DNA from: Motacilla alba alba
Taxonomy: Eukaryota > Chordata > Aves > Passeriformes > Motacillidae
Length of the DNA: 64,000 nucleotides
NCBI RefSeq assembly: GCF_015832195.1
Contig: NC_052018.1
Location: 25,696,115-25,760,114 of the forward strand
Direction: 5' to 3'
In this document: piece by piece, positions 8,171-21,019 of the stretch
How the letters are laid out: each line of letters begins with the position of its first letter
Numbering within the stretch: position 1 is the first letter of the stretch
Made by a program: the position numbers and the translations under genes
The notes under the pieces: generated by a model
What the model was told of the DNA's origin: nothing
Database searches by the model: none
What the model saw: only the letters and a program-made list of their open reading frames with translations

Positions 8171-11100
8171 GTATTAATTTCCAAAGGAGCTCTTGTGGCA
8201 GGGTCTCATTGTTCATGGTATCATTGCACAAGAATATGGAAGAGAGAGTATTTTTTTGCCCCCAACAGTTTACAGTTTAAATTATGAGATGAGGTAATGA
8301 GTGAATGTAACAAATATAAGGGGCAGATGATTAAAATATAAAATGGCAAGGACTGTGACCAGTGATATTTTTACATTTATATATTGTTGAAGGTTTGAGG
8401 GGGGTTGTTAAAATAGATGTTAATTATGTCCAGAGTTTTCGCTGGCCACTTGCCTATTCAGTATAAGCAATTGGGTACTGAGGAAGCATTTTACATCAAT
8501 GAATACAAAGTAAGAATATACATGAAATCAAATAATATGCAAAATAACCCTGAGATGAAGTCTGCACCTCTCTTACTCTGTGTTCTCTTGCTGTCCACAA
8601 ACTTTTGCAGGATATTTGACAATGCAGAAGTTCTTGTATGAGTGAACACGAACTTTCATTTTCTGACTCCTAATTCTGGATTATTGATGTGGCATTGCAA
8701 TGACAACGAAAGGCAATGTGCCTGTTTCTCATGTATGTCTATGAAAAGGATGCTTTTGTATCTGACAAGGTCTTTAATCATGCTGTTCTCAGTGTTCAGA
8801 AAGTTTTACTTGTTTCTTTGCCTGGGACTTCTGGAGACAGAACAGTCCATGTCTTGTTTCTGATGTTGTCCGAGTCTCTTTCATTCAGCTTTGTTATATT
8901 TTTTTCAGCTTATAAAACACATTTTTGTTAGCCTGGTTTGTTTTCCAAAGCAGTGCTTCCACCACAGAAGCATTTTGACATGCAGCAGCCGTGCTCCCAT
9001 GTCCAACATTAATGGCACATGCAGAAGGTTTGTAGCTTGCTCCAAAAGAAATGTGGGTTTCTCTTGGCAGGCCTTTCAGCTGCACCTTGTTCAAGGAAAG
9101 AGAAGTCCACAGTAGCTGGCAATTCTAATTTGATATGGGTTAAAATACATTGGTTTTGAGTGACACTAGGCTAATGTATGTCATAAGATGACAATTTGTC
9201 ATTTCAGCCATGTTAGCTCTTAGGTGTCTGCTCATAATTATTTATAAAGATGATTTTAATATATTGGGGTTTAGTGCACTCAGTTGCATTTATGAGTGAT
9301 CACAAGGGCATCTAAAAGCTGGATTTCTTTGCTTGTTTCAGTCAAAATAAAAATAAGTAAATATAATGCACACAAACTAGTCATGATACCTTCTGTTTTT
9401 AAAGACCTTTGGTTAGAAAGTAGCTCTGTAACTCAGATGATGAGTGCTGGAGCTACTTGCCGTGTCTCATTCCCAGCTCTTATTCTCATAGCATAGAATG
9501 GCAACAACAAGCTTGATATATTCTTATTGCCTATTCTGTATATTGTTTATTCTGATGGGCAAATCTTAAATTTTCATTGCTATTGCTGCTGCTTTGTACT
9601 CCCTGAGCATTTGAATTGAAATGAATTTTTTCTACCTGATGAAGCTGAGTGAGTCCTATAACTTTCTAGTCCATACCTCATACCAGGCTGCTGCAACTCA
9701 TTGGATACTTAGGAGAAGAAGGAAACAAGTGGGCAGTGATTCTTCTCTAGGTAGTCCATGAATTTTAAAGCAGTTTTTTGAAGTTAGTTACACTTTTAAT
9801 CTTGGCATTCTTGTATTACCATGATGCATGATTTTGTATTATCTTTTATATTATATGAAATATAATTGTGACCTTCTCAAAATAGCAGGTTCTAGCTGTC
9901 CTGGTTTTTGTAAACAGAAGAGTCTTACTGCATTTGATATTTCTGCACGCGGATGTTCTTCTGTGTCTCTCATATTTCTTCTTCTTGCGTCTTTTTTGTA
10001 CGTGGTTTATTTCCATCCTGGACTTCAGGTTATGTTTTCAGTCCCAGTGCTCCAGAGACTTGTCTGGTCGCTGTTGCAGTGCAGCTAATGAGTCTCACTG
10101 CACATCTTGTGCTCAGAGCACAAGTTCACCTCTCATATCAAACCTGCATGAACGCTTCTGCGTACCTGGTAATTTTGCCTGGGGATAACTCAGGTGGCTG
10201 GACATGCTGCAGAGAAAATGACTCTCCTGTGTTTTCTTAGCTCCAGAAACACCATCTGCTTGGTAAGCAACTGTGTTTGAGACTGACCTGCTCGAATATT
10301 TACTAGGATTATATAGATCAGTGATGTATCTAGGAGATCTAGTGGAAACAAGTAATTCTGTAACTAAGAGCTCACAACAGTACATGTTTTTTCTAATCTA
10401 AAATCTTATATTGTCCTAGTATTTACCAGTAAAGAAAACAAACATGCCTTGTAACTAGAATATATATGTAGAAGAAGGTAGTAAATTAAACAGATATAAT
10501 AGAAAGGATTTTTCATGATATTGTTTTTCATAAAAAATCCAAGGCATTTTAACCTCTTCCATGCTTCCTGATAAATGCTGAGATTAATATAACTTCATTT
10601 TATAAAGCATAGCCTAGGCCACTACATGGAGCCCAGAGTGCTGTTTCAAACATTTCAAATAGCTTCTGCCTCAAGTGGAAGCTTCAGCTCTAGTACGAAA
10701 TCTAGCTTTAAAAAATGGGCTCTATTAAAAAAAATGTTCATTAAAAAATTAAAAATATATATATAAAGGAGAGATGTGTTCTGTTTTCACTTCTGGCTTT
10801 CAGGGAAAGAATAAATATGGGGAGGGCATCTAGGCTCCTCTAAATTGTTAGATTTTTTTTTTCTTCACAGAAAATTGGTTTTAGGTGTGACAAACACAAT
10901 TTATCATCCCTCTGGACTGCATACAGGTACTTGATTGATTTCAGTGTTGTGAAAGCCAAAGTCAGACCCATGTTTTATCATTGTACTCCTCTATGAGAGG
11001 TCTTGAAGATTGGATGAAACACCCCAAATATAATCTATTTTTTTATTACAGATTGACCAAAGAATAGGATTGTGTATACTTTGTAAACACTTTCTTCTGT

Positions 11101-14100
11101 TCTGAGAATTGCTGGTCTCATATTCTCTAAATACAGGTAGTTAAGGTTCATAAATGTCTTTGTATTTGAATGGTCTGTTTTGTATTCTAGTCTTGTGATT
11201 TTATAGCTGGAGTGAAACCCTCGCTTCAGCAAATTTCATATACTAGCCTATGTGCTGTAGCAAATGGTTTTGGACTGATACCATAAAACAGATCTCATAT
11301 TTTAGTAATTATTTTATAAATTATAACTAACAATTATTAATATACAAAAAATACTACACAGCCAAAAAAAAAAAGAAAAAGTGAAAATATCTTTTGCTTC
11401 ACAGAGTTGTTTGACTAGGGAATAAGAGAACTCTTTTTTCTGTTAATTTATCTTTTTACATGCAGCCTAATTATTAGCAACAGTTTTTCAATACTTGAAT
11501 AACCAAAATGTATACCTTGATATTTTATTCGTCTTGGAAATGATGAGAGAGCTGTCTTCCACACTCTAGATTTGTTCCCCTAATGTGTTAGACTTAAGAG
11601 ATGTGTCTGGAGTGAAACACCAGCATATTCTCTTTCCTGCTCTACTCTTTCTAGCCCTAGTTTTTATTTCCAGAGCTTCCAGTCAAATACATTCAAAAAA
11701 CTTCATGATGAGCATTGGAAACATGTGCAAAGCAGTATTATGGTCACTTGATTATTTTCTGCCATTTCAGAATCGCTTTACAGTAGAGATTTTTTTTTTT
11801 CCCAGGTTCAAATAGTACTTTCAGGAAAAGCGTGTTGTAGAAATGATGTCTCTTAAGGAAATTTATGAACCCTGAGCAGGCGCCCACTTGTTTGGCTTTT
11901 ATCTTTTGTTTCTGATTTGGAATGGGTATTTGAAGTAGAGCTTTGTTTCTCTACAGGTAGATCAGTAAGCAAATGCTTTTGTTCCTGACAAAAGGCTGAA
12001 GAAAAAGAAAAAAAACCTCTTTCTGCAGTCACATTTGAGATTTTAGTTCCAAGGACAGAGCATCCAAGAGCCTAAAAGTTACCAACCAAAAAAGTCCGAA
12101 AGGCAAATTTTTTTTAATTTCTTTTTTTTGGTTTTCTCCTCAAAGTCATGCTTGCACTGAAGAGATAGTGTTTCCATCATCCAGAAACCTCAGCCTTTAT
12201 GGAAAAGGGAGCATTTCCTCTGCCTGCTGAACAGTATCAGGGCTGGGGAGCTATTTTGCCTTTGACTGGGGATGCTCTTGTATGCAGAGTCAGTCACTTG
12301 CTTTTCCTTTTCAGAGTAAGCATAGATGCTCTCCTGATTTGGAGGAAGTCAATTTTCTATTTTCAGAAGATGGTTTATTTGCTCTCCACTGCTGATCAAC
12401 ATACAAAATATCCTCTTCTCTGGCAGATGTTCTGTCTCTTGTCTCATCCCTTGAATTTGAGTTGCAGAGAGAGGTGCTCATTTGGGAGCTGTTCCATAGT
12501 AATTTCTTTTTTGTGAAATAATAGGCTAAGAAACTGCACTAACAAGGACTGCTCGGGAGGTCACACACCAGTGGCAGCTGTCAGGATGCACTGTGAGTCA
12601 CTGGTGGTGGCTGAATACAGCCAGAAATAAATGTGTTGTCACAGTGCACTGTGGGTGAAGCTTAGTAATTCTTTGTTCTGGCATACATATTTCTTATGAA
12701 TGCACCACAAAATGGCATATCTTAGGTATCAATAGCAGTAAAACGAGTCACTCAATACGATTTTTTAGTTGCTTTACGAAAGATATGAAAAATCAAAATA
12801 TTATGGGGCCTGGAGGAAGAGAAGAGTTTTATCTACCTGCTTTACAAAAAGATGCAGAGTGGTTTTTAGAGGCAGTAATGAAAAACTGCAGAGTCACATG
12901 TTCAGGATGTGCAAGCAGGTACAGTATCCAGCTTGCATTATGAAGGATGGTAAATAGGGACTAGCTGGGCAATCCTGCCAGAAGGAGAAGGTTAAAATGC
13001 TGTCAGAGATTGGTAGAATAGGGTTTTGCCTCTGTGAACTGGAAGATGATGGGAAGAGCAATAAGTTATGATGAAAAAAACATAATCTTGCCTGCTTACC
13101 AGAAACTACCACATTTTAATGCCAGATGTGAGCTTAAGGCCAAATATTTCCAGATTCACAAGCTGATTGCAAACCTCTCTCTTCATTAAGTGAAGTTTTG
13201 GCAGGTCTGAGCCTGTATGTGGACTTTACTTGTTGTATTCTTAGCGTGGTCTCCCCAGGAAATTGTGGGGAAGGGGGCAAATACCCAAATTGCAGTTTAA
13301 TGCTCTGGAGTGGTACAGCTGCAGTAACAGATTTTGCTGTTGACACCAGATTGCTTTTGACACCATCTTTTTCTGCTTCATTAATCCCTTAATCTCTCTG
13401 TCACCTGTGGGCAGAGACACTTTTTTGTGGGAACACCCTTGTATGTTGGGACAACAGTGAATTTATTCACTAATATATTTTCTCTTCCTAATAAATGTTT
13501 CAGATTCATGTTGGCTTAGCAGGCACAGCTCCACTGCTGCTCTTAGGGCTGTCCCACTGAACATCTCCTTTCTTGCCACTCAGAAACCATGCTGCAGAGC
13601 CTGGGGCAGTTTATGTTCAATTTGAAGTGTGGCCCAGAATTTCCCTGGTGATTTGTGGCAAATTGTCTACCTGCCTCACCTGCCAGGGGGAGGGAGCCAT
13701 TCCTCCTTACCCCAGTTCTGGTCCATTTGCACGAGTCTGTACCACACATATTGTATCTCCTCCTGTGTAACATCTGGAGAAGTCTCTCATCTGCCTGCAA
13801 CAATGAGCAACGATGAAAATTCTCTTTTCAGGCACATGATGTGTAAAGGGGTATTTAACCTGAACAATAAATTTGGATTTTAATGGGAACAAATATTGCA
13901 GGTAGCCTCCTCTTGCATCCTGATGCTAAAAGGTCTGGGTGTTTAGGACACTTCTAGCTGCTGATTCTGTCATGTTCTAGATTTCATGTTGATCCAGCGA
14001 TGCTGGATTTCCATCTGCCATTTGATACTACTTTCAAATCTTTGTGCTTCCAGCAGTGCACCTGGTACTGTTCCACTCCTCTCTCACAACATAACCTCTT

Positions 14101-14504
14101 CTTCAGCCACCAGGGCTGGGTATGGTCTATGTGTAAGGGCTGCAGCGTGAGATACATAAGGCAGGAAAGGAAATCTTCCTTCTGACTGCATGGATGGTGC
14201 AGGCTTCTCCTGCTTTGAGTTCACTCCTCTGTTTTGCTGTTTGCTTTAATAGTAGGTTCAGATGCAGCCACTAAAAATCTGCCATGAGCAGCTCCATCCC
14301 ACTCTTCAGTGTGAAAACCTCTATTTAAATTATTTGCAGTGTTGTGGGTATCTAATTATTCTGAATGTTCTGTTTATCCGTGCTTGGGTTCCCTCCCAGT
14401 GCAGCTGGCATGGCTGTGTCTGAACTGACTGTTACAGCAAACAGCAGAACAGAAGGCTGAACTCACATCAGGAGCAGCATCATCCATGCAGTCAGGAGGA
14501 ACTG

Positions 14505-15005
14505 GAACACCACATCCCACTCTGGGGTTCCCAGAACTGGGAGGACATGGAGCTGTTGGAGTGAGTCCAGAGGAGGCCACCAAGATGATCAGAGGACTGG
14601 AGCACCTCTCCTCTGAGGAGAGGCGAATCAGGTTTGTTCAGCCTGGAAAAGAGAGGGCTTTGGGGTGACCTACTTGTGGCCTTCTGTATCTGAAGGAAGC
14701 CTACAGAAAAGATGGGGAGAGACTTTTTAAAGGACACATAGTAAAAGGACAATGGGGAACCATTTCAAATTGAAAGAGGATAGTTTAGATTAGATATTAG
14801 GGAGAAATTCTTTACTGTGAGGGTGGTGAGGCACTGGAACAGGTTGCCCAGAGAACTTGTGGATGCCCATGCCTGGGAATGTTCAAGGCCAGGTTGGATT
14901 AAACTGTGAGCAACCTGGTCCAGTGAAAAGTGTCCCAGAGCAGCAAGGGTGTTGGAACTAGAAGATCTTTAATGGACCCTTCCAACCCAGGCCATTCTAT
15001 GATTG
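14505..15005 (+). mobile_element. CR1 LINE, 3' end fragment
   Basis: This is a 5'-truncated copy of a chicken-repeat-1 non-LTR retrotransposon. It keeps the end of the second reading frame and the 3' UTR. Recognisable blocks in order are GTGAGTCCAGAGGAGGCCAC, AGAGGACTGGAGCACCTCTC, TTGTTCAGCCTGGAAAAGAG, GAAATTCTTTACTGTGAGGG, CACTGGAACAGGTTGCCCAG and a close at CCATTCTATGATT. A translated piece near 14560 reads TKMIRGLEHLSSEERRIRF, matching the conserved C-terminal end of CR1 ORF2. A small deletion follows in the next block. The left limit is approximate, since the match fades before 14505. It is inactive. Confidence 0.92.
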
Positions 15006-16756
15006 CTTATGAACTTAAGATTGTTTCACCTTGCTTCCCCCTGCCCAATGAGCACTTGATAAGTTTTAGAGGTTTAATTTGGTTTGCATTTCTCTTTGGT
15101 AGCTCTTGAGCCCTGTAGATATGGCATCAGTTTGTCCCTTTTTCTGCAGTCCTGCTGGATATCTGTTCTGCTCAGTGGGACAGCAGGAGGATTAAAATGG
15201 ATAGAAGTTGGGTAAGGCGCTAATAAAAAATACAAGAAGAAAGTTTCACATATAATTCATGAAAGGGTGGTGTGGCAAGAAGGGAAACGTGGCTGTATTT
15301 TTGGATGAAAATCCTAACAGGTCTTTCAGTCAAGATGAAATCTCACATTATACACTGCAGTGTTTGTAGTCCAGAAATCCCCCTAATTGCTTTGCTAAAA
15401 TCCCTGCAAATCATTTTGTAGGTTACATTGAAATAGTTTCTCTCTCTACCAAAATGTCATTTTTGCTAATAATGGACACTTTTAAACTGGAAATGAGTAA
15501 TGTACAATCCACTGACATTTTTAAAGCTGAGTTCAGGGAGGCAGGATGTCTGCCAAGGAAAAGTGAGGTTGTTACTCCTCTGATGAATGTTGCAGGGTGT
15601 TTAGCAACCATGGATGGCAGGTCTTTGCAGTGTACTATTCCTTGTGGATTCAAATCAAGTTTAAATTATTTGCACCAACGTTTGTCATGTTACAGATTGA
15701 AAATGGCTGCCCAATGTCTTTGGGCAGGCTTTCCCTGTCCCTGTCAGGATTTGCTGGCATCAAGGTAATTGCTTTCTTGCCATTGGAATAGGGAGAATGA
15801 TGGAGGTTTTTTTTAGGTATTTTCACAGTTTCCTGGGGCAGGGCCTGCTGTGTGGAATCTGAAAGGATCTGCTGCTCTCCAGCCAACACCAAAGCTTTTC
15901 ACAGAAGTCCTATGGGAAGTAAACTCAGTCAGTAATGCTTTCCCAAACATGCAAATACTTATAAAGCATGTGTACTAAGCTATTGGCACCTATTGAAATT
16001 ATGCTACTTTCTAAAATGCATTTCAGGAGATTAAAACATTTTTCATAATTTCTGGTAAATAATTATAAAACTGCCTATGGCATTTAACTAGGTCACAAAA
16101 TATTTTAAATTTAATGAAATGGACATGTAAAAGCCTCAAGTACTGGTTACAATAAAGAGATGGACTGTTGAACTTTACAACAAGTGCAGCATCAACAAGC
16201 ATCATCAAAATATAAATAATTAGTTGAATTTGCAGACACTTGGCTGAATTGCAAATTTAATATAATTTCATTGATTCTCTGCATAGCTAACACACATTTA
16301 TATTTATTTGGGCAGAGAAGGGGGAGAGAAAGCAGAGATGGGAAGCCCTCACCTTAATCAGATTGCTTTTGACTTAAATTCCTCTAGGAATGCTGAATAG
16401 GTTAATGGGTATTGTACCCCAGTGATTACCATAGAAGAAGGATTGCACTATTAAAAATAATCACTGCCTAGGATTTATTTCTTAGCATTTTTCTCATGTG
16501 TTCATATAAAATGGTCTGAACAACAGTAACTAACTTGTAATTATAGGTATTTAAAAGACATCATAATGAAATAATAGCTAAATGTGAAATCAGACTTTAC
16601 AATTTTTAAAATGAATACATATTTATTCTCATATTAATTTATGATAATTCTGGTTGTAATCTCTCACTATGCTAAAGTTTCTTTCCAATTTGCCATTGGA
16701 TTCTAAGCTTATGAAACCCAAAGACTGAAGTGCTTTGTGCAAACTGTATGCCTCTG

Positions 16757-16827
<71 letters not shown>
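16757..16827. repeat. (TTA)n trinucleotide microsatellite
   Basis: About 23 uninterrupted copies of TTA. On one strand it reads as poly-Leu and on the other as poly-Asn, which explains the spurious 98-99 codon open frames over it. Confidence 0.97.
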
Positions 16828-16828
<1 letters not shown>

Positions 16829-17654
16829 AAGCTTTGGATGTAGGGAAATTATCATCTGTTGGAATTGCAAGTTTTGGGTACACCTTTTAACAAGATGTCT
16901 GTTGCAAAGGCTTCTCAGGCGCTGGCTTGGTGTTTGCAGCAGAAAGGCTGAGGGATCTTCTGATGGCAGAGTCAGTTGTGCTGGTCTTACAAGACCACAG
17001 GTCATGCCTTGTGATTGTGGTTATCACTCCCATTAGCCTGTTTAAAGAATTTACTCAGAAAATGTCAATTTCTAGCAATTGTGGGCCAAAAAACCTGCCT
17101 TGCCAACCTATACAGAGAGTATAGGACCTTGCTTTTGTAATCCCCTTTCTTGGACATCTTAAAATCACTCTGTGGACTCCTTATGGGTTTGGAGGCTGCA
17201 AATTGGAAGTGCACGATTTCATTTGTACATGCAGTGTGGAGCAATGATCACATGGTATTGCACCTGAGGAACTGCTGGGAAATCAGGCACCTCAAGGAAT
17301 GGTGGTTTAACACTGGCTATTCCCAGCAATTATCTTATTATCTTATTATTGCTTTTCTTCTGTCCTCTCCCAAAGCCATGCATGGTTGTTCCAGCTCATG
17401 CTTACAGCAGGCAAAACTCTGTGGTGAAATATAAAGCATTTCATTTTGTTTTGTTTTCTTTTCTGGCCAGACTCATTATCAAGGTAAGATGGTGCTTCTG
17501 GGGAATCCAGTAACAGCTATGTAAGAACAGGCAATTCTCACAAATAGATGTGTTTATTTTCATGGCACTGCAGCTGGGCAATTAACACAGCTTGTTTTCT
17601 GGGTGACCCTGAAGTCACAATTCCAACCTAAGGGACATTATTGCTTACTTGTTG

Positions 17655-17683
17655 GTATATATATATATATATGTGTGTGTGTC

Positions 17684-17746
<63 letters not shown>
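17655..17746. repeat. Compound (TA)n(TG)n(TA)n microsatellite
   Basis: A short TA run leads into TG repeats with one C interruption, then a second TA run of about 50 bases. The long TA part is self-complementary and can form a hairpin or cruciform. The ORFs here (IYIYIY, THTHTH) are artefacts of the repeat. Confidence 0.97.
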
Positions 17747-17748
<2 letters not shown>

Positions 17749-20700
17749 TGCAAAGGATTGCAACTTGAGTCCAAAGTGACAGACAAAACGTTTTTTTTTT
17801 AATATATTAATTTGGTGACAATTATGTCTGCAAATGATCATAACAGATGTGAAACTTCTTCTTGCATTTCAAAAGACAGCTTCTTTTGCAGCCCTCTATG
17901 GATCACATTTGAGGTCATTAGATCATTAGCAGGCAGCAGGGAGACTGTAATTCTGCTTTTCTTCATCCTAACCATTCCACTGGGCGACCCCTTTTCTCCT
18001 CACGTGTCCACTTCTACTTGAGTTGATTTCCAACATGATCTTTGAATAAACCTGCTGGTTATACAAGAAAAGATGAGCATCTGACTAAAGCTGTTAAATC
18101 TACGCTTACAAAATGATCTCCCTGGACTTAATTATCACTATCCTGCTGCATGCTCTGATTCTACACTTGCTTATCCCTTGACTTCATTCTCTTGTTTGAT
18201 AATACAACTGCTCATAATCCACACAAGCCTTGCAATATATTTCACTCACTTGCTGACATTTCACTTTGTTGTTGATATTTATCCCTAGGTATCCCAAATG
18301 CCTGTCAATTAATCAGTCATAAGTCTGCAGCATGTTGTTAGAGCCAGGGACTGAGCACCCAGCTTTCAAATGAGGCAGCATTCATCAATTCACGTGACTC
18401 TCACTAGGAAAAAAGAGAAATTGTACTCTAACATTGCCAGCAGCCTTTAGGATGATTAGACAACGAGGCAAACTCTGGACCAAATCCTTCAGGATTCACT
18501 GGAGATATCTGAAAACTTCAGTGAGTTTTGGCTCCTTCTAGCTTTATCTCTTGTGATCTGCTGATTTTTCTGTCTTGTGATTAAAAAAAAGGCTTGGAAT
18601 TCTTTGTGGCCTTTACATGCACTTTTGAAAATTGTTATTTCTATGAATTTTAAGAAAAAGTACTGGCTGAAGCAACTGCAGAGATAATATGGGTTAGCTT
18701 TTCTTCAGACCATGGAAGAAATTAAAGGCTGAAAAACACTTTTGGCAATCCTTCCCCCTACTTTCCCATGCACAATTTCATGCTTTCCAACTTTTCAACA
18801 CACTGTAGAGGTTTTATTAATGGAAACAGAATCCTCAAGAATGTGCAGGCTTCTGAAAACTAAGACCAGTGATGACCCTGGATGGAGTGTGAGCTGCATG
18901 GCACAGCATGACATCTGAGGCAGGATTTCCCTTCTGCTGTTTGCTCCCACCAGGCTTACCTGTGGTCAAAGGTGAAGCCAAGAAAGCATTTCTCTCTCCT
19001 GCAAGAAGTATCAGTGTATACTGCTTAAGAGAGCAGCTTCCCAGACAGTGATTTATTTTCAGATCCCACTCTCCACTCATCCATTTGCTATCAAAGCCCC
19101 TAGCTCAGGAGAAGTTACTGGCTATAACTGAACAAGGGTGTCCATGTGTAGAAAAGACTGTTTTTTTAGTTGTCTAAACATTGATGTCTCTGTCCTTGCT
19201 CCTGGGCAGTGTCATAATTAGTGGTGAAATATTTATTTGCCCAGAATACATTCCAGCTATGCTTCATCTGAGTAGCCTTACTTATGGCTCTGTGTAATCT
19301 GCATTTCAGGAAAGAAATGCTCTGCTGGGTCTGTCTAAATGTGAGGTAGAGTTTAAGAGATACTGGGAGTTATAAAGGCCCTTGGATTTATGAACCAGGA
19401 GAGACTGTGAAGCTTTTGCTGTACCAGTGAGTTGCAGTGTCTGAAGAGGTGGAGTGACTGATGTGTGAATATTCTGATGATGTTTCCTTATTGCTCCTTA
19501 GCATATGCAAGGCTCACATATGTGCTGCTGACATAACAAGCAGGAGAAATATCTCCAATATCTCATTCATTAGTGTTTCAGCAAAATTCCTGTCAGACTC
19601 AAGGTCTGCCTGGCCAGTTAGTAGTCAGGGCTGGCTCTGAGCTGCTCAGCAGTAGAAGCTGACATTAGCATTGTCATTCAGGGGAGGAACAGCGAGATTC
19701 TGGATTCAGGCAAGGCACAAGTGGCATGGGAGGGGAGGTGAAGGATTTTACGGGCTTCGTTTTTGTGCTGCTGTTTGAGGGGCAGCAATGGACAGGTTTT
19801 AAGCCATCCACCTTCACATATACAGGCAGGTGATGAAATGGTCAGGTCTGTCTGCACTCAGGGTGAGTCTTCTTTCAGTGAAAGATTAGTTTAAATATAG
19901 GTGTTTCTAAGCCAAATGTGAGTTGCTATCATTTTCCTCCTTGTCTGATAGTCCAGAGCAAAATATTTTTTGTCAGAAATACAAGAAACTTCCAAATTTA
20001 TTTTTTAAAAATTATTTGTGGAAAGTCTTCCTCAGAGGGAATGGTTTTTGAAGGAAATTCCTGTTCTGAAAGAAGCAAAAGGGGGATTTAATTTATATCT
20101 TTCTAATCTGGGATACATTTTCTGACTGGTACAGTAGTGATTTCTGAGAAATATGTGATCTCTCTAGTTTTTTTCCAAATCACTTTTTGTCCAGGTGCAT
20201 GAAAAAAAGTTAAACATGAGACCTTTGAAATCTTGCAAGACAAGAAAGTCATTCCTTCCAGACTTATTTGGGCCAGTCTACAGGATTTGCACATTTACTT
20301 TCAGTGCTGTTTGATGAGTAATGCTACTCAATGAATACTTGAGTACTGGCTGCTGTAGGGGTGGAAGATCAGTGCAAAAATCTGAGACAAAGAAACGTCA
20401 GTCATGAAGTTGTCAGAGTAAGAAAAACTAGATGTGTAATTAGCAGAGATGCAATTCAGATCTCTGAAAAATCTTGTGTCAAATTTGTGCCTGAGAGCTT
20501 TTTATCTGCTTTGTGCTTCCCCAATCTGCTTTTAGGCAGGCCAGAAGTGCAGCCTGAAGGGCAGTGGGGTGACTGTCGGTGCTGCCAGCAGCTGTTGAGG
20601 ACTGCGTGTTCTCCAGAAACATTTGAAGGCCAGAGCTGTAACCAGACTTGAGGGTCAGGACATGTGCCTGCAGACACACATTGTCTGTGTGTACGTACAC

Positions 20701-20987
20701 AGGTGCAGGCAGCTTGTGCTGAGGCTGGCTGACTGTGGGAGCAGCAGCTGTGCTGGCACCACGTGGCTGCTGAGCCCTGCAGCAGAGATACACGTAGAGA
20801 TTCTGCTTTTGTTGCTCTGCTTCCTCCAACAGCCCAACTGGTCTGATAAAAGCATCTCTGTACCTGCTCCAGGGGTTAGCAGAGCTAAGCTTTGATTTGC
20901 ATTTAATTATTTTTTTAACATTCATAACAAACATTACCAACAGAGCTGTTCCAGCAAAGCTTTGCAGGACAACATTGATAAAATGAC

Positions 20988-21019
20988 CACTGCACTGCTA
21001 ACCTTTACACAGTGCAGTG
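20988..21019. repeat. Short inverted repeat, 10-bp arms
   Basis: CACTGCACTG at 20988-20997 pairs exactly with CAGTGCAGTG at 21010-21019 across a 12-base loop. A stem of this size is about what chance would give once in a window of this length. Confidence 0.5.

Larger units (their letters stand above)
4096..14504. other. Unique AT-rich non-coding sequence
   Basis: I see no recognisable gene, RNA gene or full transposon here. Open frames reach at most 124 codons (5195-5569, +, beginning at TTG). They are hydrophobic or low-complexity peptides with no domain I can name. Small items inside are listed separately: twin hairpins at 6788-6838, a T-rich tract at 7588-7657 and a 20-bp palindrome at 8151-8170. 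It could be intronic or intergenic, and the sequence alone does not decide. Confidence 0.6.

Noticed and set aside
16709..17036. Poly-Asn and poly-Leu ORFs on both strands
   Set aside because: Translation of the TTA microsatellite. Nothing in the flanks resembles coding sequence.
20479..20940. 153-codon minus-strand ORF as a gene
   Set aside because: It overlaps several other open frames in a locally GC-richer patch, and the peptide is unrecognised. Chance openness is the simpler reading.
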